The notes beneath the pieces were generated by a model. The model did no database searches, had not been told where the DNA came from, and worked only from the letters and a program-made list of their open reading frames with translations. A stretch of 64,000 nt of DNA from Streptomyces sp. NBC_01497 (GTDB lineage Bacteria > Actinomycetota > Actinomycetes > Streptomycetales > Streptomycetaceae): NCBI RefSeq assembly GCF_036250695.1, contig NZ_CP109427.1, positions 4,712,001-4,776,000 on the forward strand, in the 5' to 3' direction. The first letter of the stretch is position 1; each line of letters begins with the position of its first letter. The position numbers and the translations under genes were made by a program. Below, in pieces: positions 8,148-16,724 of this stretch.

Positions 8148-9002
8148 ATGGGCAGCAACCCCTCCCCCCTGCCGCAGCCGGAAACCGAAGCCGGCGCGGA
8201 AGGCCTGGCCGCGCTGCTGGCCGGCCCCGCCGACGCCGTCGTCGCGCTCGACTTCGACGGCACGCTCGCCGACATCGTGGCCGACCCCGAGCAGGCCCGG
8301 GCCCACCCGGCCGCGCGTCCCGCGCTCGCCGCGCTCGCACCGCACCTCGGGTCCCTGGTGGTGATCACCGGCCGTCCCGCCGCGGTCGCCGTCGAGTACG
8401 GCGGCTTCGCGGACGTCCCGGGTCTTGAGCGGCTCGTCGTCCTCGGGCATTACGGCGCCGAGCGCTGGGACGCCGCCACCGGCACCCTGCACACGCCGCC
8501 CCCGCACCCGGGTGTGGCCGCCGCGCGGGACGAACTCCCGGCTGTTCTCGACCGGTTCGCGCCCGGGCAGGACGTGTGGACCGAGGAGAAGGGCCAGGCG
8601 TTCGCCGTGCACACCCGCAGGGCCTCGGACCCCGAGGCCGCCTTCGCCGCCCTGCGCGCCCCGCTCAGGGACCTCGCGACCCGGCACGGGCTGCTGCTCG
8701 AACCGGGCCGCATGGTCCTCGAACTCCGCCCGCCCGGCATGGACAAGGGTGTCGCGCTGACCGCGTACGTACGGGAGACCGGCGCGCGCACGGTCCTCTA
8801 CGCGGGCGACGACCTCGGCGACCTGCCCGCCTACGACGCGGTGGAGGCGCTGCGGGCCGAGGGCCGCGCGGGCCTGCTCGTCAGCAGCGGCACGTCGATC
8901 GGCGAGCTGACCGCCCGCGCGGACCTCCGGCTGGCGGACCCGGAGGCGGTCGCGGGCTTCCTCGCCGCCCTCGCGGACACGCTCGCCCACGACCGCGCCT
9001 GA
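8148..9002 (+). CDS. otsB: Trehalose-6-phosphate phosphatase
   Basis: The 284-residue HAD-family enzyme dephosphorylates trehalose-6-phosphate to trehalose. The catalytic motif VVALDFDGTLADIV lies at about 31-44, with nucleophile Asp35 and acid/base Asp37. Family motifs follow: VVITGRPAA, HYGAERWD, the substrate-binding MVLELRPPGMDKGVAL and the Mg-binding YAGDDLGDLPAYDAV. It converges on otsA, which makes its substrate, so the two genes complete the OtsAB pathway. The intervening 106 bases contain GC-rich direct repeats but no clear terminator. Start at ATG 8148 follows a weak GGTAGGG; the first ~25 residues are variable. Confidence 0.93.
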   Translation: MGSNPSPLPQPETEAGAEGLAALLAGPADAVVALDFDGTLADIVADPEQARAHPAARPALAALAPHLGSLVVITGRPAAVAVEYGGFADVPGLERLVVLGHYGAERWDAATGTLHTPPPHPGVAAARDELPAVLDRFAPGQDVWTEEKGQAFAVHTRRASDPEAAFAALRAPLRDLATRHGLLLEPGRMVLELRPPGMDKGVALTAYVRETGARTVLYAGDDLGDLPAYDAVEALRAEGRAGLLVSSGTSIGELTARADLRLADPEAVAGFLAALADTLAHDRA

Positions 9003-9108
9003 CGCCCGCGGGCCCCTGCCGGCGGGCGCCCGCGGCCCCCTGCCGACGGTGGTCAGCGGCTCTCGGAGCCTGTCAGCCGACGGGTCCCGCGTGCGTCACG
9101 CCCGCAGG

Positions 9109-10542
9109 TCAGGCCCGCAGTTCGGTCAGCTGGTCCAGGAACCAGCGGGCGGGCGGGAGAGCCGTCGCCGCCGCGCCGAGGCGCTTGGTGCGGCGGGTGC
9201 GTTCGTCGTCGGGCATGGTCAGCGCCTCGTGCAGCGCGTGCGCCGTCGCCGTGATGTCGTACGGGTTGACGACCAGGGCGTCCTCGCCCAGTTCCTCGTA
9301 CGCCCCCGCCTCCCGGGACAGCACCAGCGCGCAGCCGTCGTCGGAGACGACCGGGACCTCCTTCGCGACCAGGTTCATGCCGTCCCTGATCGGATTGACC
9401 AGCGCGACGTCCGCGATGCGGTACGCCGCGAGGGAGCGCGCGAAGTCGTCCTCGACGTGCAGCACGACCGGGGTCCAGCCGTCCGTGCCGAACTCGGTGT
9501 TGATCTCGGCCGCGAGGACCCGTACCCGTTCCGTGTAGTCGCGGTACACCGCGAGGTCCTGCCTGGACGGGTACGCGAACGCCACGTGCACCACCCGCTC
9601 CCGCCAGTCCGGCCGCTCGGTGAGGAGCGCCCGGTAGGCGAGCAGGCCGCGCACGATGTTCTTCGACAGTTCGGTGCGGTCCACCCGGACGACCGTGCGG
9701 CGCGGCGCGCCCGACCGGTCGGTGCCGATCTGCTCGCGCAGCGCTGCCATCCGCTCGGCCACGTCGGGCCGGTGCGCGCGCTCGCGCAGGAAGTCCGCGT
9801 CGGCGCCGAGGCCGTGCACGCCGATGCGCGTCTTGCCGGTGCCGCCGAGGAGTTCGGCGCAGCAGGCGGTGAAGGCGTCCGCCCACCGGGTGGTGAGGAA
9901 GCACGCACGGTCCGCGCCGAGTATGCCGCGCAGCAACTGGCGTGCGATGTCGTCGGGCAGCAGCCGGAAGTAGTCCACCGGCGCCCACGGGGTGTGGGAG
10001 AAGTGCCCGATCCTGAGGTCGGGCCGCAGCGCGCGCAGCATGCCGGGCACGAGCGCCAGGTGGTAGTCCTGCACCAGCACCGCGGCGCCCTCGCCCGCCT
10101 CGTCGGCCAGGGCCTCGGCGAAGGCGCGGTTGTACGTCTCGTACGACGCCCACTGCGCCCGGAACTCGGCCCCGAAGGACGGTTCGAGCGGCGTCTGGAA
10201 CAGCATGTGGTGCACGAACCACAGCGCGGAGTTGGCGACCCCGTTGTACGCGTCGCTGTACACCTCGGACGGGATGCCCAGCATGCGGACGCGCTGCCCG
10301 CCGGTGTCGTCGGGATCGAGCCGCCCGTCCGTGCGCCGTACGGCCTCCCGGTCGCCGTCCCCGAGCGCGGCGCACACCCAGACCGCGCCGGCGTCGGGCC
10401 CTATGGCGGACAGGCCCGACACGAGTCCTCCTCCGCCGCGCCGTGCCGTGAGTGTGCCGTCGTCGCCGAGGGCGTAAGAGACCGGGCCGCGGTTCGAGGC
10501 GACGAGGACGGGGGCGCCGTGGGCGTCGTGCTGGGAAGCCAT
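9109..10542 (-). CDS. otsA: Trehalose-6-phosphate synthase (GT20)
   Basis: OtsA joins a nucleotide-activated glucose to glucose-6-phosphate, forming trehalose-6-phosphate for OtsB. The 477-residue protein has the full set of GT20 motifs: ASNRGPVSYA and RRGGGGLVSGL at the N-terminus, VQDYHLALVPGMLR, HFSHTPWAPVDYFRLLP, VDRTELSKNIVRGLLA, then NPIRDGMNLVAKE and LSREAGAYEELG in the nucleotide-sugar domain. Length is normal for bacteria. The donor (UDP-, GDP- or ADP-glucose) cannot be told from sequence. Trehalose is a spore and stress protectant in Streptomyces. The gene is convergent with otsB rather than in one operon, so the two can be controlled separately. Confidence 0.95.
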   Translation of the reverse strand: MASQHDAHGAPVLVASNRGPVSYALGDDGTLTARRGGGGLVSGLSAIGPDAGAVWVCAALGDGDREAVRRTDGRLDPDDTGGQRVRMLGIPSEVYSDAYNGVANSALWFVHHMLFQTPLEPSFGAEFRAQWASYETYNRAFAEALADEAGEGAAVLVQDYHLALVPGMLRALRPDLRIGHFSHTPWAPVDYFRLLPDDIARQLLRGILGADRACFLTTRWADAFTACCAELLGGTGKTRIGVHGLGADADFLRERAHRPDVAERMAALREQIGTDRSGAPRRTVVRVDRTELSKNIVRGLLAYRALLTERPDWRERVVHVAFAYPSRQDLAVYRDYTERVRVLAAEINTEFGTDGWTPVVLHVEDDFARSLAAYRIADVALVNPIRDGMNLVAKEVPVVSDDGCALVLSREAGAYEELGEDALVVNPYDITATAHALHEALTMPDDERTRRTKRLGAAATALPPARWFLDQLTELRA

Positions 10543-10901
10543 ATCGCGAACCTAGCCGGTCACGGAAACGCTCAAACGTACGGACGGGGCTGGTGTGGCG
10601 CATGGGGGCGGCGCAGTAACGGCGCATGACGGCACGGCCACGGCGCGCGCACGGATCACTCCGGCGGTGACCCTCCGAGCGCGCCGACGCGCGGATCGTG
10701 ACGCCGAGGCGGGCGCGCACGGCGCACGGAGAGCCACGCTCCGCTCCGGTACGACGGGTGCTCCGGCGTGCGACGCCTGCGACCCGTGCGATGCCACTGC
10801 GACCCGTGCGATGCCACGATGCGGGCGATGCGGGCGATGCGGGCGGTCCGGGCGGTTCGGACGATGCGGGCGCCCCGGTCGACCCGGCCGGCCCGCGCAG
10901 G
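10543..10901. other. Intergenic region with short tandem repeats
   Basis: About 360 bases without a supported gene separate otsA and the glycosyltransferase. It contains two tandem copies of a 20-bp unit at 10778-10817 and three copies of GATGCGGGC at 10818-10844. Open frames here are repetitive and lack ribosome sites. The otsA promoter should be at its left end. Confidence 0.5.
10778..10844. repeat. Tandem repeats: 2 x 20 bp followed by 3 x 9 bp
   Basis: TGCGACCCGTGCGATGCCAC occurs twice in a row (10778-10797 and 10798-10817). It is followed by three copies of GATGCGGGC up to 10844, and the pattern then decays. No inverted symmetry, so it looks like replication slippage in non-coding DNA. 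Confidence 0.85.
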
Positions 10902-11888
10902 TCAGGCCGCGCGGCGCGACAGGTACTCGGCGATCTCCCGCATCGGCGGCCGTTCCTCGGTGTCCACCGCGTGCGTCCGCGGCTCGAAGCCCTGCTCCCC
11001 CCGCTCGAACTGCGTCAGCACCGGCCGCACGAGGTGGGCGCGGGACAGCCGCGACTGCGCCGTGCGGTAGATCGCCGCGGCCATCCGCCCGAGCGCGCGG
11101 TCGTCCTGGTGCCGGTGCAGCCGGACGCCGACGTCGACCTGTGCCAGCGCGTCGAGCCCCACCAGCCGCAGCGCGTCGACCAGCAGGCCCAGCTCGACCC
11201 CGTAGCCCACCGGGAAGGGCAGCCGCTCCAGCAGCGACCTGCGCACCGCGTACTCGCCGCCAAGCGGCTGCACGAAGCCCGCGAGCAGCGGCCAGTGCAG
11301 GTTCAGCAGGGGGCGTGCCACCAGCTCCGTGACCCGGCCGCCCTGCCCCGCCGTGACCCCGTCCCCGCCGCCGGCTCCGGCCCCGCCCCCGGTGCGCGCG
11401 CGCAGCGGGCGGTCGTACATCGCCTTGACGAACTGCAGGTCCGGGTCGGTCATCAGCGGGCCGACGATCCCCGAGACGAAGTCCGCCGAGAACTCCCGCA
11501 GATCCGCGTCGACGAAACACACCACGTCGCCCGTCGTCACCAGCAGCGAGCGCCACAGCACGTCGCCCTTGCCGCGCAGCGCGGGCAGGCGGGGCAGGAT
11601 CGCGTCACGGTGCACCACTCGGGCACCGGCCAGGCCCGCCACCTCCGACGTACGGTCCGTGGACCCGGAGTCGACGACCACCAGCTCGTCCACGAGCGGC
11701 ACCTTCGTCATCAGTTCGCGCCGGATCACGGACACGATCTCGCCGACCGTCTCCTGCTCGTCGAGCGCGGGCAGCACCACGCTCACCGTGGTCCCGCGTG
11801 TGGCCTTGGCCACCATCAGCCGGTCGAGCGGCCGGTCGTCGACGGACCAGGAACGGCTGGTCAGCCAGCGTTCCACCTCTTCCAGCAC
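10902..11888 (-). CDS. gpgS: Glucosyl-3-phosphoglycerate synthase-like glycosyltransferase
   Basis: The 328-residue GT-A enzyme resembles GpgS, which transfers glucose from a nucleotide sugar to 3-phosphoglycerate. That is the first step toward glucosylglycerate and methylglucose lipopolysaccharides. Features are VVLPALDEQETVGEIV near the N-terminus, VDELVVVDSGSTDRT, LRGKGDVLW and the metal-binding DAD in VVCFVDADLREF. The C-terminal half contains GGEYAVRRSLLERLPFPVGYGVE, typical of the family. The GTG start at 11888 follows AAGGGAG. Being next to otsA suggests a compatible-solute or storage-sugar context. Other GT2/GT81 enzymes share the motifs, so the acceptor is inferred. Confidence 0.8.
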   Translation of the reverse strand: MLEEVERWLTSRSWSVDDRPLDRLMVAKATRGTTVSVVLPALDEQETVGEIVSVIRRELMTKVPLVDELVVVDSGSTDRTSEVAGLAGARVVHRDAILPRLPALRGKGDVLWRSLLVTTGDVVCFVDADLREFSADFVSGIVGPLMTDPDLQFVKAMYDRPLRARTGGGAGAGGGDGVTAGQGGRVTELVARPLLNLHWPLLAGFVQPLGGEYAVRRSLLERLPFPVGYGVELGLLVDALRLVGLDALAQVDVGVRLHRHQDDRALGRMAAAIYRTAQSRLSRAHLVRPVLTQFERGEQGFEPRTHAVDTEERPPMREIAEYLSRRAA

Positions 11889-12198
11889 GATCGGTTCTCC
11901 CTTGCTGGGCCACTGCGTGATCCATCTCGCGTGACGGACGACCGTCTCAACCGTCCGGTGCTTCGGTTACAGTCTTGAACAACGCGAAAGGCGCCCGCAT
12001 GCCGGGTCGCCGTCCGCGGGACAAACGCGCCGGAGCCTGGTTCCGGTCGCCATAGCGCTCATCCAGAGGGGCAGAGGGAACGGCCCGTTGAAGCCCCGGC
12101 AACCCTCCCGCCGACCGCGAGGTCATGGTGGGGAAGGTGCCAATTCCGTCTTGCGGCGAGACGCGTCGCGAGGAAGATGAGGAAAGGGCCTCGCCTCC
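11889..12198. other. Leader region of the threonine-synthase-family gene
   Basis: This divergent region holds the promoters of the glycosyltransferase and of the next operon, plus the SAM riboswitch at 12058-12181. A TACAGT hexamer near 11967 could be a -10 element for the rightward transcript, but I see no good -35 partner. Confidence 0.5.
12058..12181 (+). ncRNA. SAM-I (S-box) riboswitch
   Basis: The segment carries the conserved S-box core: AGAGGGGCAGAGGGAACGGC, then CCCGTTGAAGCCCCGGCAAC, and GGTGCCAATTCC downstream. The outer P1 helix pairs CTCATC (12058-12063) with GATGAG (12176-12181). This family binds S-adenosylmethionine and shuts down methionine and cysteine genes when SAM is plentiful. 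The last strand of P1 lies directly against the GGAAAG ribosome site of the next gene, with no obvious intrinsic terminator between. Control is therefore more likely at translation, by masking the ribosome site. Confidence 0.92.
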
Positions 12199-13497
12199 AT
12201 GGCTGTGCAGACCGTCCCGAGCAGTAACGAATCCGCCACCGGAACCGTCGATCTCGGACCCGCCGCCGCGCTCTCCTGTCGCGAATGCGGCGAGCGCTTC
12301 CCCCTCGGCCCGATCTTCGCCTGCGAGAGCTGTTTCGGCCCTCTCGAAGTGGCCTACGACCTGCCGACGGACTCCCCCGACGAGCTGAAGAAGCGCATCG
12401 CCGAGGGCCCCGACAACATCTGGCGCTACGCGCCGCTGCTGCCCGTCCCCGCCGACGTGGCCGCGCACCCGAACATCAACCCCGGCTTCACCAAGCTCGT
12501 CAAGGCCGACAACCTCGCCCGTGAGCTCGGCATCACCGGGGAACTGCACGTCAAGGACGACTCCGGCAACCCGACGCACTCCTTCAAGGACCGCGTCGTG
12601 GCGATCGCCGTCGAGGCCGCGCGTGCCTTCGGTTTCACCACGCTCTCCTGCTCGTCCACGGGCAACCTCGCGGGCGCCGTCGGCGCGGCCGCCGCCCGGG
12701 CCGGGTTCCGCTCGTGCGTGTTCATCCCGCACGACCTGGAGCAGGGCAAGGTCGTCATGGCCGCCGTCTACGGCGGTGAACTCGTCGCCATCGAGGGCAA
12801 CTACGACGACGTGAACCGTTTCTGCTCCGAGCTCATCGGCGACCCGCTGGGCGAGGGCTGGGGGTTCGTGAACGTCAACCTGCGGCCGTACTACGGCGAG
12901 GGCTCGAAGACGCTCGCGTACGAGATCTGCGAGCAGCTCGGCTGGCGGCTGCCCGACCAGATCGTCATCCCGATCGCGTCCGGCTCGCAGCTGACGAAGA
13001 TCGACAAGGGGCTGCGTGAGCTGATCAAGCTCGGGCTCGTCGAGGACAAGCCGTACAAGATCTTCGGTGCGCAGGCCGAGGGCTGCTCGCCGGTGTCCAC
13101 CGCCTTCAAGGCCGGCCACGACGTCGTACGCCCGCAGAAGCCGAACACCATCGCGAAGTCCCTGGCGATCGGCAACCCGGCGGACGGCCCCTACGTGCTG
13201 GACATCGCGCGGCGCACCGGCGGCGCGGTGGAGGACGTCAACGACGAGCAGGTCGTCGACGCCATCAAGCTGCTGGCCCGCACCGAGGGCATCTTCGCGG
13301 AGACCGCCGGAGGTGTGACCGTCGGCGTGACCAAGAAGCTGATCGACGCGGGGCTGCTTGACCCGACCCTGACGACCGTCGTGCTGAACACCGGCGACGG
13401 CCTCAAGACGCTGGACGCGGTGGCGCCGACGACCGGCCCGACCACGACGATCCGGCCCAGCCTGGACGCGTTCCGCGCGGCGGGTCTGGCGAGCTGA
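12199..13497 (+). CDS. thrC: Threonine synthase-family PLP enzyme (possible O-phosphohomoserine-dependent homocysteine synthase)
   Basis: The 432-residue protein is a fold-type II PLP enzyme of the threonine synthase family. An N-terminal zinc-ribbon-like CREC...CESC (Cys27, 30, 42, 45) precedes the PLP lysine in PTHSFKDR (Lys130) and the cofactor-phosphate loop STGNLAGAVGAAAA. Classic members turn O-phosphohomoserine into threonine. Two facts argue for a different product: a SAM riboswitch controls it, and the next gene encodes a ubiquitin-like sulfur carrier. Streptomyces, as I recall, keeps another thrC beside hom and thrB. A sulfhydrylation of O-phosphohomoserine to homocysteine would fit all of this. 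By sequence alone threonine synthase remains the safe name. Confidence 0.85.
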   Translation: MAVQTVPSSNESATGTVDLGPAAALSCRECGERFPLGPIFACESCFGPLEVAYDLPTDSPDELKKRIAEGPDNIWRYAPLLPVPADVAAHPNINPGFTKLVKADNLARELGITGELHVKDDSGNPTHSFKDRVVAIAVEAARAFGFTTLSCSSTGNLAGAVGAAAARAGFRSCVFIPHDLEQGKVVMAAVYGGELVAIEGNYDDVNRFCSELIGDPLGEGWGFVNVNLRPYYGEGSKTLAYEICEQLGWRLPDQIVIPIASGSQLTKIDKGLRELIKLGLVEDKPYKIFGAQAEGCSPVSTAFKAGHDVVRPQKPNTIAKSLAIGNPADGPYVLDIARRTGGAVEDVNDEQVVDAIKLLARTEGIFAETAGGVTVGVTKKLIDAGLLDPTLTTVVLNTGDGLKTLDAVAPTTGPTTTIRPSLDAFRAAGLAS

Positions 13498-13580
13498 TCC
13501 CGGCCGCCGCGCGCACCACGTCACCGCGCGCGCCCCACGTCACCGAGCTTCGAGACATCCGAGAGGTAGGCACCCCGCCG

Positions 13581-13859
13581 ATGAGCGTCAAGGTCCGAAT
13601 CCCCACCATCCTCCGCACCTACACGGGCGGCCAGGCCGAGGTCGCGGCCGAGGGCTCCACCCTGTCCGAGGTCATCTCCTCGTTGGAGAACAACCACCCG
13701 GGCATCGCCGGGCGCGTCCTGGACGACCAGGGCAAGCTCCGCCGGTTCGTCAACGTCTACGTCAACGACGACGACGTCCGCTTCGAGCAGGGTCTTCAGA
13801 CCGCCACGCCCGAGGGCGCGGGCGTCTCGATCATCCCCGCCGTCGCCGGCGGCTGCTGA
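13581..13859 (+). CDS. Ubiquitin-like sulfur carrier protein, MoaD/ThiS/CysO family
   Basis: The 92-residue beta-grasp protein is closest to mycobacterial CysO (SVKVRIPTILRTYTGG, GIAGRVLDDQGKLRRFVNVYVNDDDVRF, VSIIPAVAGG). Such proteins are adenylated at a C-terminal Gly-Gly and loaded with sulfur as a thiocarboxylate, which then feeds an enzyme. Here the chain ends GGC, so one extra Cys hides the Gly-Gly and must be cut off by a JAMM-type peptidase (Mec+-like) before use. The gene follows the threonine-synthase-family gene by 83 bases with no terminator between, so both should lie under the SAM riboswitch. The predicted partner is that PLP enzyme. No peptidase or adenylating enzyme is nearby. 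Confidence 0.88.
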   Translation: MSVKVRIPTILRTYTGGQAEVAAEGSTLSEVISSLENNHPGIAGRVLDDQGKLRRFVNVYVNDDDVRFEQGLQTATPEGAGVSIIPAVAGGC

Positions 13860-13890
13860 ACCACGGGGCCCCGCGCCCCTGTTGGACGTG

Positions 13891-13919
13891 TGCCCCCTCC
13901 ACCACCGGCGGAGGGGGCA
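13891..13919 (+). terminator. Terminator of the SAM-riboswitch operon
   Basis: TGCCCCCTCC pairs with GGAGGGGGCA across a 9-base loop and is followed by TTTCC. It lies 31 bases after the sulfur carrier stop codon, which closes the two-gene unit. Confidence 0.8.
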
Positions 13920-14042
13920 TTTCCATGTGGTTGAGCACGGTACAATTCGACCGAGCACGGAACCGCGGAGCCGCGACGTGCGGAGCCCCTACTGAACGCG
14001 CACAAGAACGCGACAACATCGGGTCAAAGTTTTGGTACTGAT

Positions 14043-14059
14043 AGCGCAATAAGTGCGCT
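14043..14059. promoter_or_regulatory. Small hairpin in the cold-shock leader
   Basis: AGCGCA and TGCGCT pair around ATAAG and are followed by TTTG. It may be a leader structure of the cold-shock mRNA or a weak terminator. Role not established. Confidence 0.3.
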
Positions 14060-14242
14060 TTGTGTGGCCCGACTTGCCCAAGAACGCGAACATACATCCG
14101 GTTCGCGTCTTCAGCCATGCCCAGAATTCTCGTCTGATTGACCTGTTGCAGAGGGCAGTTGGGCAGATACATTCAGCCGCGGTCGACGCGTTCCGACGCG
14201 AAGTGCGGTCCCGAGCAGGGGCCTGTAATAGGGGAGTTGGGC

Positions 14243-14446
14243 ATGGCTCAGGGCACCGTCAAGTGGTTCAACGCGGAGAAGGGCTACGGCTTCATCGCGG
14301 TCGACGGTGGTGCGGATGTTTTCGTCCACTACAGCGCCATCCAGATGGACGGGTACCGCACCCTTGAAGAAGGTCAGCGAGTGGAGTTCGAGATCTCGCA
14401 GGGCCAGAAGGGTCCGCAGGCGGACATGGTCAAACTCGCCGTCTGA
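14243..14446 (+). CDS. Cold-shock protein (CspA family)
   Basis: The 67-residue protein is a single cold-shock domain with intact RNA-binding motifs: [12 protein letters not shown] (RNP1) and VFVHYSAI (RNP2). These proteins melt RNA secondary structure and keep mRNA translatable in the cold. The start at 14243 follows GGGGAG. It stands alone, with a terminator on each side and a leader of up to ~300 bases, as is usual for csp genes. Length equals the family norm. Confidence 0.95.
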   Translation: MAQGTVKWFNAEKGYGFIAVDGGADVFVHYSAIQMDGYRTLEEGQRVEFEISQGQKGPQADMVKLAV

Positions 14447-14477
14447 TCCCGGCGCGATCGGCCAGGGCAATCCTAGT

Positions 14478-14518
14478 CGAGAGGCCCGTACCCGCTCCAC
14501 GGGGGTACGGGCCTCTCG
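14478..14518 (+). terminator. Strong terminator after the cold-shock gene
   Basis: A perfect 16-bp stem (14478-14493 with 14503-14518) encloses a 9-base loop 31 bases after the stop codon. It is among the most stable hairpins in the window. Confidence 0.88.
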
Positions 14519-14839
14519 CGCGCGCCTACGCGGCGGGCATGCACACGCGGGCGTGCCGCCCGCGTGTGCGAGACCTACGGGGAGCGGCTTCGGGGCGCCC
14601 GAGCGGTGACGGGACGCCCCCGGAACGTCGCCGGTCGCCCGGGCGCCGGCAGGCGCGGGGCGGCCCGTGCGAGGCTCGGGGCGGGCGTTCAGGGCGGATG
14701 TCCGGAGCTCCGGGTGGGGTGCCCGGGGCGGGGCGTTCCGCGTGGCGCGGACGGGCGTCAGGGGGTGGAACACGTTCGGATGTGCGTACGTACGCGGGGC
14801 GAACGATCACCGGCGCGATGCGCCGCACTCCTGGAGCGG

Positions 14840-14866
14840 CTTGCACTCGGGTGGGTCGAGTGCTAA
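14840..14866 (+). promoter_or_regulatory. CIRCE element 1 (HrcA operator)
   Basis: CTTGCACTC, nine bases, GAGTGCTAA. The right arm is perfect and the left arm differs from TTAGCACTC at two positions. HrcA represses chaperone genes from CIRCE sites. Confidence 0.8.
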
Positions 14867-14874
14867 TCATTGCG

Positions 14875-14901
14875 TTAGCACTCTCCCAGTGAGAGTGACA
14901 A
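14875..14901 (+). promoter_or_regulatory. CIRCE element 2 (HrcA operator)
   Basis: TTAGCACTC, nine bases, GAGTGACAA. The left arm is perfect and the right arm differs at two positions. It lies 8 bases after element 1, giving a double operator over the groEL promoter. Confidence 0.88.
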
Positions 14902-14928
14902 CTTGGACCGGGTCAGTGAGGCCCGTAG

Positions 14929-16650
<1,722 letters not shown>

Positions 16651-16683
16651 TCCTCTTACCGAGGTTCGGAATCCGGTTCGGAT

Positions 16684-16724
16684 CCGAGGGCGGCACCCCT
16701 ACTCCCAGGGGGTGCCGCCCTCGG
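16684..16724. terminator. Bidirectional terminator between groEL and the phosphoesterase
   Basis: A perfect 16-bp stem (16684-16699 with 16709-16724) with a 9-base loop lies 34 bases after groEL. The convergent phosphoesterase gene ends at 16699, so its last codons form part of the right half of the hairpin. The same element can serve both genes. Confidence 0.85.

Larger units (their letters stand above)
13860..14242. other. Terminator and cold-shock leader region
   Basis: The left end holds the operon terminator at 13891-13919. The remainder is AT-richer than its surroundings and should contain the promoter and long 5' leader of the cold-shock gene. A 6-bp hairpin at 14043-14059 is the only structure I could find there. 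Confidence 0.5.

Noticed and set aside
11947..13524. A 525-codon open frame antisense to the threonine-synthase-family gene
   Set aside because: It spans the riboswitch and a well-supported gene on the other strand; its composition is that of a GC-frame artefact.
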